Made by a program: the position numbers and the translations under genes. A stretch of DNA of 64,000 bases. Origin: Cyclaneusma minus. Taxonomy: Eukaryota > Ascomycota > Leotiomycetes > Marthamycetales > Marthamycetaceae. Positions 34,107-44,058 of the stretch are shown here, one piece after another. The notes beneath the pieces are model-generated. The model made no database searches. It was given only the letters and a program-made list of their open reading frames with translations, and was not told the DNA's origin. The stretch covers positions 806,001 to 870,000 of the forward strand of contig JAKZHN010000002.1 of assembly GCA_037179335.1 (NCBI GenBank), read 5' to 3'. The first letter of the stretch is position 1. Each line of letters starts with the position of its first letter.

Positions 34107-36914
34107 ATGCCTCCAGCCATTCCGATAGTCAGCGTGGGGATAGACTATGGCACCACCGAAGCGAGTTGTTGGATCATCATCAAGTACAACGGGAAGGTGG
34201 TGCACAATGAAGTGTTCGAAGGCTACCCTGGCGTTGACCCAAAGCCTGGAGTGACAACTTTGCAATGGTGGCCAAAGGTTGGCGGGGGTCGCGCTTTGAA
34301 ATGGGGTAACGACATATTAGAAGATCTGAAGGATGCTGCGGATAACGGCTTGGACGATACCGCAGTCCTGCGACGAATCAAGCTTGCCTGCCACCGGTCA
34401 AGCAACACTATCGGGGCAAACCATCGAGCCCGGCTCATGGAGCAACTGAATGCTCTGGGGATCACCCTCTCCGAAGCATTCTCGACTTGGTTCGGCGTGC
34501 TCTACGACTGTCTATTCAATGAGATGAACGGGTGGCCGTACATCAAAGAAGCAGGGGGAGTCTACCAAGTGGATCTGCGAGTCTCAGTCGCCGTCCCTGG
34601 GGACTGGCCGACTGGCGAGCTAGAAATAATTCGTCAGGCAGCCACCCAGGGCGTCGTGGGACCCAAAAACTTGACCCTGGCACGGGAGCCGGAGGCTTTG
34701 GCTGTGAACATGCTGTCTGCAAGTGAGGACCACCATGGACAAGGGCGGGAACATTGCTGAGGAAGGCGGGGATGTCACTTTCGTGGATAGCGGAGGGGGG
34801 ACAACGTGCTTCGCGGCCTTGGAGATCAAAAGTGCTTCGCCGATACAATTCGCAGAGCTGGTACCGAGTGAGAGTAAGTTCCCGAAGGGTCACCTAAGTT
34901 GAGCTTCGCTGACTTTGAAGCAGGTCTCGATACAGGTTCAGAGAGTAAGACTTTACCCAGCCAAGCTTTGGTTGCCAGTTTACCAATTAATTCTGTTCTG
35001 CAGTGGTTACAGAAAGCATCTGTTCCATTGCAAAGTCCCAGCTGGCGGAGTTCAACTTATCAAAAGATGTCTTGGACATAGCTTTGCGGCTTGTTCGACG
35101 AAGGTTCGAGGGAAAGTGCAAGATGAGATTCGGCCAGGAAGGCCAAGGACTCGAAAAAGGACTTAACGTCAAGATCCCATGCATACCGGGTCTTCCAGAC
35201 CTCTATATTTCTTTGTAAGTCAACTTTGTTCCCTTTATCAATCTCTCCAATAAAACCGCTGACAAGTCGTAGTGAGCAGATAACCAAATGCTTCGATATT
35301 CTGATCGACGAAAACATTGCGAAGTTACGCTACTTCGTTTCTCAATGCTCCCAACGCGTCCAACCAAAGCGCAATCCCATACACGAGATGCTGGCTGGTG
35401 GCTTCAATCAGAACAAGTATGTGCGGACCAGAATGACAGCCGCCCTTGAAGACCTCGCGGTCAAGTTCTACTTTCCGAAGAAGAAGTACGTATCAGAGCG
35501 ATCTGTATCTGTGTATGTTAGCTAACAGATTAGTGCATACCAAATTGCTAACGGCCTTGCGCTTGCCTGAATCCATGATGAAGACATCTGGATAAGTCGG
35601 TGCAGCCAGCTAAACCGCGGATTTTGGGCGTATAAGGATTACACCGGCGACGTGAAACGCCGATACCCCGGTATTCCAATTTTTCCTAAGTACCCGAACC
35701 AGGAGGCAGGCGGTTCTATGATGTATAAAGCCGTGGACTGGTTTGACACGAAAGGTCAGATCAGACTGACCAATGAATTCATGGACATTGACCATGGTGA
35801 AAGGCGTCATCAAGAGTTCAATGAGCATAACGAGGACCTTGTGGTCAGGGAAACGATGATTCTTTCGGATGAGGACCTTACGGCGAAGATGAAAAGAGGC
35901 GCGAAGCATCTCGAGACTGTGTGGACATGGGAGCATGAATCGAACAATGCTGCGGGGAAGCCGAAAAATGCAGACGGCAAAGCAGCCCATGTCCACAAGG
36001 TACTTCTGGAATGGGATTGTGTATGGCGTGGAAAGGGGACCGGGGTCCCGAGGGAAAGGCTGCCGGTACAGCATCATCCCTACCGACATAGGAAGTTGGT
36101 GTATTCGCTTCGTGCCCGAGGCACTAACTTGGGAGCCGAGTATTTTGCCCAAGTCCACTATAGGAACAATGGTAGAGCCGTGGAGTGGGACTCTGCAGCA
36201 ATTCAGAGGCCTTTCAGCAGCGACCTGGTTCCCGCAAGCAGTATTAGTATTGAAGAGGAACCAGCGGAACCCTCACAAGGTGACGAAGAGAATGACGCGC
36301 AGGACATCCCTGCATTTGCTATGCGAGACCCAGAGCCTGGCAGTCGCGAATCTGCATCGGTGCCACAACCCAGACAGCGTGGCCGAAACGCCACAGCGAA
36401 ACCGGATTTGCACAATGAAGCAGTGCACACCACACGAGCGAGAGCACGGGAAAGAACGCAAAGTCCCGTTCGAGTTGAGCGCCCCCAACCTATCCGGTCC
36501 AGAAGTCCACTGGTCGCAAAACCTAGACTGGACGCTTCCCAAAAATCGTCACCGGTGAATCCTTACGCACGCTCATACGCATACAAGAGTGTACAACCTC
36601 GGTCCAGATTGAGTGATTCGTATGCAAGTAGCAATGGCACCATGCTACAAGGCCTTTCAAGCCAGGCGCTTCAGGCTCTATCACCCAACGAGCCTCGTGG
36701 AAACTGCTCTCAAGCCCAAAGTCCAAGTCATCAAGTTGGACAGAGTGAGCTGCTCGAACGCCGTAGCTCCCCACGACCACAGAGCACAGTAACGGGTGGA
36801 AGTGGTGCCAGGCACATGGAGGGAAACTGGCATGGCGATGCCATATCCACGCCACCAAGATCTGCGGCTCATGCCCAGCCCAAGCGCAGTGCGTTCTCAC
36901 CTGTCAACGATTAG
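34107..36914 (+). pseudogene. Hsp70-like actin-fold ATPase, module C, with stop codon
   Basis: Exon order copies module B: 34107-34722, 34766-34873, microexon 34924-34944, 35004-35214, 35273-35485 and 35534-36914. Motifs are VGIDYGTTEASCW, VTFVDSGGGTTCFA and MLAGGFNQNKYVRTRM. The C-terminal region has WFDTKGQIRLTNEF and HESNNAAGK, then a long Ser/Pro/Arg-rich tail. Two defects show. At 34723-34765 the frame only continues if a 43-nt GT-AG segment is removed or a single base is dropped; copies A and B have coding sequence at this place. At 35568-35570 an in-frame TGA sits between ANGLALA and IHDEDIW, where copies A and B read through. The other exon phases and borders are intact, so the gene is recently broken, is read through, or contains sequence errors. 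Confidence 0.7.
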
Positions 36915-37837
36915 CGAGGACCACAAGACTCTGGAAACGTAGAGTTGCTTCTCGTCCCAGAAACTCCAACTGCATCAGTCAATGAGGAGCAGAACCCGCG
37001 GAGAAGGACGGAAGTGTCTCCAGAGCTGGGGCATAAGGCATGGCTTCCAAGGAATGACAAACCTGCCCCGACTCGGGGCAGGAGACAGTGGTAGACGGCC
37101 AGGACTATGTTTGATACGCAGATCACTGTGGGCGTGAAATGAGGTGTGTAGGAGTGCCGTTGCCTGGCGCCTGGGAAGAGTCTGAGGATATCGACAGTCG
37201 GCGATATGATATATCTGCGCCGCCCTCAGCTGCGGTGATGGCGAATGAGGTGGGCGGATGTTTGCTTTGGCTGGAGGATCTGCTCGAGTAGGCTATAGGA
37301 TACCTGATGGAGTAACTTTGAAAAATGCATCTCAAGGAGAAAATCGGTTTTGGGGGGTGATTGGGCCGCCCGGGGGGGTAACGGTTATACTCGCACTAGA
37401 ATGAGTCAATGACGCACAGCCCTTTTGTCATGGTGGGAAGGAGGGAAGGACTTGAGGGAAGTTGACAAACTCGGCAAAATTGGGAGGTGGGAAGGCGCGG
37501 TTTGAATCTCGTTGCGCCTGTGTTGCGGTGGTCTTGGGGGAAAAAATTATGAATTTCGGGACGTATGCATTATAGCGGAATATAATCTTGCGCTTACCAC
37601 AATCTTTGAAATGTGACTTGCAGAAAAGCCTTGAGGTGCCATATAATGCTATGAGAGTGAAAGCGAATGAAGGCGCAAATTCGGTGACAAGGCGACATAG
37701 GAAGTGACCGGACAATCGTCGGCTCCGCCGGCCCCGGAGAATCATTCTTCCCTCGCGCGACAACGTGCGACCACATAACACCCTCCATCCCCATCGCACT
37801 CCCTCTAGTCCCATCACGGGCATCCATCGCCCCCAAA
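36915..37837. other. intergenic region upstream of the FAM32A homologue
   Basis: No supported gene; it contains the promoter of the gene at 37838. Confidence 0.45.
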
Positions 37838-38570
37838 ATGCCCTCCGATGACTACACCCCCCACGTCTCGGGCAGCCTGAAGCTCAAAGGCGGCTCGGGG
37901 ATCACCAAAAAGAAAAAGAAGAAGTCGGACAAAAAGGCTTCTACTCCAGCAGCATCCGAGGACGCGACGGCCGAGAAAGTGAAGAGTGCGAAAGAGAAGG
38001 CTATTGAGGATGCGCTTGCTGAGGAAGATGCTGAGATGGTGAAGAAGGGTGAAGAGGGGGAGGGAGAGGATGGTGAAGAGGAGGAGACGAGGAAGACGGC
38101 GGCGGAGAGGAGGCATGAGGAGATGCGGAGACGGAGGGTATGTTCTTCCATAATCCATTTCTTTCCCCTGAGGCGTACAACTGTCTTTCGGTCTCTTTTA
38201 CTTCTTCATTCCTCTTCCGTCTTCACGTTTCACCACGATCATTCTCTTGTCACGTGCTTCCTCCCCACCCCTAGCTTCAACCCCTCAGATATGAGAGCAT
38301 AACAGCTAACACGAACCCGTTTTCCAGCTTGACGAGCGTCTCCGTCGCGAAGGAGTCAAGACACACAAAGAGCGTGTCGAGGAACTGAATCGATATCTGA
38401 GTGGCCTCAGCGAGCACCACGACATGTAAGTTTTCCACACACTCCCCCGGTCATTTTCTTTCAAAGCTTGCAAAGCAACCGCCTTAACAAGTTTCCTTGA
38501 CTACAAAACCTCTCCGCAAGATGCAACTCAACTAACATCCATCTACAGGCCTCGCATCGGACCTGGATAA
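37838..38570 (+). CDS. FAM32A: FAM32A-like protein
   Basis: Three exons (37838-38137, 38328-38425, 38549-38570) give 139 aa, the usual size for the family. The N-terminus reads YTPHVSGSLKLKGG followed by a lysine-rich stretch (ITKKKKKKSDKK), an acidic middle (about residues 65-85), and the conserved C-terminus ERLRREGVKTHKERVEELN, then LNRYLSGLSEHHDMPRIGPG. The last exon is only 22 nt and supplies PRIGPG and the stop. FAM32A in animals is a small nuclear protein that acts with the catalytic spliceosome at 3' splice-site selection; the same role here is inferred from homology. The gene looks intact. Confidence 0.88.
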
Positions 38571-39969
38571 CACCAGCTTCGCAAACATCAGTGTCTCTCA
38601 GCTGCTCTCTTCATTCAGTTCTTCCTGTACTTCGTATCCATCACAATAGATCAGATTCTCCCATGCAGGGCAGAAAATCCCCACATCGTGTGATATACGT
38701 CCCTAACCCGTCACACCCCCTAAGCTAGATTTCTCAAAAAGCCCCATACCTGGCGGAATCAACAATGAATCTTTCAGTCCCGCCAGTTTCCTTGCCACCA
38801 ATTCAATCCTGCGAGTGAGCCACTAGGTAGCCAGCCACTCTCAATGTTTCTCGTGAAGTTTCATTTTGAAACGTAGCGATCTTCGCATTGCCTACCTCGA
38901 CAAACCCGCAAAGACGCAAGACTCCGGTTGGATTAAAAGCGACGAAAAGCCTTGGACATGGAGACATACCAATATCACCAGACAATTTTACAAACTTGTC
39001 GCGGCATACCCGGTCATTAGGAAATAAAAAGTCCTTTCGACCTGATGCTCAACTTGTAGTGGCTATTATGATCCATAGCAATGGTTCACACCAACACATC
39101 TACCGTGTTCAAATTTTGGAGATAGTTGGCTTGCCGGTGTGGGATCTGGCCGGTATGGCAACAAGGAGACGCCGAGACGGATGGACAAGTCGAAATCGAA
39201 AGCTCCGAAATTGGCGACATCCCAGACCTTGCCGACGATGAGGAAGTCTGAGAACGGAGGTTACATGCATGGTACATCTCTTCATCATATCCACAGATGT
39301 CCCAAAACCTTTCAGACTGGAGCATGAAACTGAAATTTATCACACATACACAAAGCATTTGACCAGGCACTCAATGACAAACTCAAACTCCGCATCAAAT
39401 GCTTCATCTCATATTACGAAATATGTATCTTCGTGTATCTAACTACGCCGGCCTCACTGGCATAATCTTTTGTCTTGCCAGCCAGCGCCACAAATGTCCT
39501 TCCTCCCAGTGCCGATGCCAATTAAATGCTCCTCCCATATGTGTATGTAGCATCTGCAGCAGCATTATGATGCTCGCAATGCTTCTCATCGCTCATCCTC
39601 TCTCCACTAAGGTGTATTTTCATCCTCCATAAAAAGTTCTTTGCAAGTCGAAAACTAGCCCACAGACAGAGATGATGTTCTCATATGTCGAAAAATAAAC
39701 GCCCAGTGCTATGCTTTCGAAAAAGGAGTGTTCCGCGCTTCGCTATGCTGATACCAAAAAAGGAGTGGTTATGTGTGAGAGTACAGCCCCTGAAAGGTGG
39801 GTAAGGGGCTGTAGGATGTCGTTGAAAGTGACCGGTCTTTTCTTTTCTTCTCGCTCTTGCTTTTCACCCTCCGCCCATTATCTCATATCTTGTATCGTAT
39901 CGAGCACCCCCCACTATTTTCACTTCCTCGTTCTTGTTTCGTTGCGGCGACTTCAGACCCCAAAGAGCT
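38571..39969. other. intergenic, no gene seen
   Basis: No supported coding frame; both neighbours end towards this stretch, so it holds their 3' ends. Confidence 0.45.
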
Positions 39970-41466
39970 TTAAAAGATCAATCCAGCAACCACGCCACCA
40001 ATCACAGCAGCTCCCCCAAAGCCAAGCCTCCTATCCACAACACTCCCCGCGCCACCGGTCTGCAAGCTCGCAGTACCAGTCTGCACACTTGTTCCACCGC
40101 TGCTTCCATCGTCTCCACTGCTATCAGCTCCAGCCGTCTGTGCCGCCGGCACCACCGTCACGCTCGTATAAGTGCTGACTGCACCATTTGCGTACGTCGT
40201 CGTGAAAACAACGCTCGAGGTGACGGAGCTATGGATAGTGGTAAATGTGGAGTGGCCGCTTGTCTTGGTTGCTGCGGCAGTCGTGGAGCCCTGGGCCGTG
40301 GTTGCTTGGGACGATGCTGCGGAGGTCGCGCTAGCTTCGGAGGCGCTGCTTTTGCTGGCTGCGGAGGACTCAGCGGCTGAGGATTCGGCAGCGGAGCTTT
40401 CTGCTGCAGAAGAAGAAGGGACCGAGGTTTCGGTGATAGTCGAGGCTTCTTCGGTCGTGCTCGTTCCAGCTTCCGTGGTAGATGTTTGAGCAGCGGTTGT
40501 GCCCTCGGCGGCGGCGGCGGTGCTGGTTGCGGTAACTTTGGCGGTGCTGACCACCACAACGATAGAAGTGGCGCCGTTACTTGTGACTACGGAAGTCACG
40601 GTGACGGGGACTACTGAAGTCACAGATTGAGTGGTAGACTGCTCAGAAGACTCAGTAAGTGAACTCGAAGAGACATCGGGTGCCTGGGACGAGCCGGAAG
40701 TTGCAGAAGTAGAGGTAAGAGTTACTTGACTCGGAGCCTGGCTGGACGAGGATGCAGGCTCGGTGGTTGGTGCAACACTCGTGGACGTCTGTGATGGTGA
40801 CGGGATCTCGGAGGAGGAAGTGCTAGTTACCTCTGCTTGATCGCTGGTCGGTTCTGCTGTACTGGTTTGTTCTGCCGTGGAACTTGGCTCTGCTGTACTA
40901 GTTACCACTGTTGTAGAAGAGGTTGGCGCTGCCGTGTCCGAGGAGACCTCAGTCGAAGTAGGTGAAGCGGCGGTGCTTGATTCGGCAGCGGTCGATGAGG
41001 AAGCGTTCTGTCTCTTTGCCAATTCCACAATAACCGGACCCAGCTCCGGGTTATCGGCTTTGATAGCCTCGACAGCTTCGTGACCGCTTGAGTAAATGCC
41101 AGGTTTGTACTTGTCGGCCAAGTCCTTCAAAACATCCCGCAGAGAATCGTCAGAAGCCTCGTTCAGGAGGTTCTGGAATATTCTGTCGTCGGAGCCGTGC
41201 GAGTAGCATGTTGTAGCGAAGGCGAGGGTGAGGAGGGTGATGAAGAGGACGCTGAGGACCGAGTTTCGTAATGAAGGCATCTTGGCAGAGCGAAGGAATC
41301 GTCGGTGCTGGGATCGGGGAGAGGAGTACTCCTCGACGTCCTCCAGGTCCTTTTCGAACGAATGTGTAAGCGGAAATTCCGGGGGCGAAAGGGCGGGCTG
41401 CCTCAGCGCAGCGGCCTTCTCGTCGTCGCCGAGCACTGTAGGACGGACTGGATTGGTTAGAGACAT
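39970..41466 (-). CDS. Ser/Thr-rich, probably GPI-anchored surface protein
   Basis: A single exon of 498 aa from 41466. The second ATG at 41280 gives 436 aa and starts with a typical signal peptide (MPSLRNSVLSVLFITLLTLA), so it may be the real start; otherwise this segment is an internal signal anchor. A conserved head follows (YSHGSDDRIFQNLLNEASDD, then AVEAIKADNPELGPVIVELA, ending KRQ, a Kex2-like site). The long stalk is almost wholly Ser, Thr, Ala, Val and Glu (repeats such as STAEPSSTAEQTSTAEPT and ESSAAESSAAESSAA), a likely O-glycosylation target. The C-terminus has small residues, then a hydrophobic end (GFGGAAVIGGVVAGLIF), as for GPI attachment. Location is probably plasma membrane or cell wall; specific function not known. 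Confidence 0.85.
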   Translation of the reverse strand: MSLTNPVRPTVLGDDEKAAALRQPALSPPEFPLTHSFEKDLEDVEEYSSPRSQHRRFLRSAKMPSLRNSVLSVLFITLLTLAFATTCYSHGSDDRIFQNLLNEASDDSLRDVLKDLADKYKPGIYSSGHEAVEAIKADNPELGPVIVELAKRQNASSSTAAESSTAASPTSTEVSSDTAAPTSSTTVVTSTAEPSSTAEQTSTAEPTSDQAEVTSTSSSEIPSPSQTSTSVAPTTEPASSSSQAPSQVTLTSTSATSGSSQAPDVSSSSLTESSEQSTTQSVTSVVPVTVTSVVTSNGATSIVVVVSTAKVTATSTAAAAEGTTAAQTSTTEAGTSTTEEASTITETSVPSSSAAESSAAESSAAESSAASKSSASEASATSAASSQATTAQGSTTAAATKTSGHSTFTTIHSSVTSSVVFTTTYANGAVSTYTSVTVVPAAQTAGADSSGDDGSSGGTSVQTGTASLQTGGAGSVVDRRLGFGGAAVIGGVVAGLIF

Positions 41467-44058
41467 GGCGTTGTTGTCATGAAGCAGAAGCAGGAATTAA
41501 AGAGTGAAGGTACAGCGGTGCAGTTGCAAAGAAACGAGAGGAAGTTTTGGCGACGACGGGTGTTGAAGGAGATGGCGAGAGGTTAGGAGGCGGGTTTGTG
41601 GATTTCTTGGTCTTGGGCGCAATATCCTCGTATTCTTAATTGGCAGGTTTGGCAGGGGTGGCCGCTGCCCGATTTGGGCGGGCCGTGCAACAATCAAGCT
41701 GCGGCGGCCGACGCTGGGCCTTGCTCTTGCCGATTCTGGGTGACAGATGCACAGTGACGAAGCCACCTTTTGATCCAGGACAGGCTGAATGCGAAACCTG
41801 AAGAAACTGCTGAAGAAAGAAATGCACCACTCACCAAAATTTGGAATTCGGGAATCGAGAGCGGGGAAAGCGAGTGACAGCCGGCTGCAGATGTGACAGA
41901 GGTGTTCGAGGTTAAAAGTCAGAGGCTGAGCTGGGCGCCACGGCCTTTTTGTTCACAGCGGCACGGCGGCAGGGTTCGGCACGAAGTGTTGAGGCTAGAA
42001 AAGCCAGTTTTGGTCAACGATTGCCGACTGGGTATGCTTTTGCTACTGCATGAATAGAGGATGGAATGAGATGCAGAGTCACCGCAGTCGAGAGGCTCAC
42101 CAGGACGATGGAGAATTTCGCGGACTTCTTGTATCCTGTCTCCACGTTATGATAGCGTCGCAGCCGGGATCCACTCCCTGCAACACCAGAATGGCTTCAC
42201 CTTCTGCATCGCACCTGCATGTCAATCTTGCTCACCAACCACCTTCTTCAGAGTTCGACATCTCGACAAACTCCATTCGTCTCCAGCAGCGATTCTCCAA
42301 ACCATCAACCGTTTCAACACAACCGAATCGACAGTCACGCAATAAATTCCAACATCGTGCACCGCCTCATCTTTCCATCACAGCCCCACCAGATCGTCAT
42401 AACCGCAAATTCTGGCCTTTTCCAAGTCTCCACTCCAAGCCGGCAGGCCCACCCGGCATCTTGGCCGTCTCGCTGGTGCCGGCAGCCCTCTATAAATAGC
42501 ACTGCCGATCTCGTGGCGATGCTGAAATAATACGAGGCCCTTTGCAAAGGCACAACACTGCATTTCTATGTATGGAAAATACGAGCTGTGAATAGCGTCA
42601 TGACGAGCTGTCCAAACCTTCACTTGTTTCTTGTTTCTCTTCTCTTTTGCCGACTTTTTTTCCCAAGGAAATGGAAATCTCTTGACGAACGGTGCGACCG
42701 CGCGACCATCTCACGCTCCAGCTCTCCATTTCGCTCCGCCACTCCGCTCCGGCTCTTTTTATGATGGAGTGACAGTAGCACTGTAACTTTCGCATTTCTT
42801 CGCCTCTACGACTGGAGTCACAGCATGCCCTTTCGCGCATCGCGGCTCAAATCCTTCCGGCCATTAGCCAGACGATCCCGGCATTTGAACTTTTAAGGGC
42901 CACGGATGGCCGACGACGCCACGCGCCCGCGTACCTCGCACTACCAAGTGTTGAGAGCAAGCGGTAGGCCAGTCAAGGGATCCGTCAAAGTGCGGATGCT
43001 ACTGTAGTCAGGGGAGCAGCCGTCCACCAGCCTGACAAACGTGACAAGCGTCAGCCAGCTTGCTTTAGTGCTTGCTAGCAGTTCGTGGTCTTTCGCTTTG
43101 CATGTGCGTTGGAGACTTGGACTTTTCGAGGACAAATGTTTGCGGGTGAAGAAGCGATGCGAAGGACTTGGAGTGGTATCGGTCGGGTTGTGCTTCTCGG
43201 ACATGGTGGTATTCTCGGAGTCTGTAATGGTGTCGTTGCGTGGTTTCCTTGCTTGTTGTGTCGTTGGAGTTGTGTCCTTGGACTGGCTCACTGGTTTCCT
43301 TGGACTGGTCTGCTTGGTGCCGTGTTTCTCAAGTGGCTTAATTGAAGTGACAAGCAGATCAGTGTCAAGAGACATACAATGGTGCGAAAGTCTGCGTGTG
43401 GTCTTCATGTACAGTTGCGAATTGTCACATAGGCTTTCCACACCCCCACTGTAGGGTCACTCTCCGGCGCAATTTGGCCGATGTCATCTGTCAATTCGCT
43501 CTGGAAACTTTAGAGGCGGCTTCCTTGACCGAGAAGCACGTTAATGTCAAGTGACACTATGACACCAGTCACCCTTCGAGACAACTGGGCTGATCTCATC
43601 ATTTTGAGGCTTTGAATATTGAAATCAACGGAAGAGAGGTATTCTTTAATCATGGAGCCTTCATCCTCCAATTGTTCCCCTAGTCAAGTGTGCCCTCTCC
43701 TTTCACTTCATGATCATCTCTTAGTCTTTTTCATTTTACAGGTAATTGCGGGCTCAGCTTGCCCCGTCATGACACCGCTCAGTCATGATTCTGCCAACAT
43801 CATTCGTTGTTCGCAGCTCAGTCATACGACCTGTAGCCAACATTATTCTTGTGACTATACAACTGGGACCGAGATTTCTTTCTCTATAAGATAGACTGAA
43901 TTACCTGGAAGGAGACTTCAAGCTTCCAGTTAAGCTATCAGGTCATTCCGCAAAGCACAAGGCTTTGTGCAGCTTCTTTCGGAAAGAATTCTTATTTCTG
44001 CCAGGGCTGGCTTTGTGAGGCCCTGGTCTGAAGCTTTCAGCTTGAAAACGTTTCCATC
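41467..44058. other. intergenic region upstream of Argonaute 1
   Basis: About 2.6 kb without a supported gene. The last 130 bp before Argonaute 1 contain nested inverted repeats, listed separately. Confidence 0.45.
43917..44046. repeat. nested inverted repeats in the Argonaute 1 leader
   Basis: Several arm pairs lie inside each other or in series: TTCAAGCT (43917-43924) with AGCTTGAA (44039-44046), TTCCG (43946-43950) with CGGAA (43980-43984), GCACAA (43955-43960) with TTGTGC (43965-43970), and CCAGGGC (44001-44007) with GCCCTGG (44020-44026). The array ends 12 bp before the ATG at 44059. It may be a folded leader RNA or a small foldback insertion. Confidence 0.45.

Noticed and set aside
40158..40559. 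Pro/Arg-rich frame on the minus strand
   Set aside because: Out-of-frame reading of the repetitive Ser/Thr stalk of the GPI-anchored protein.
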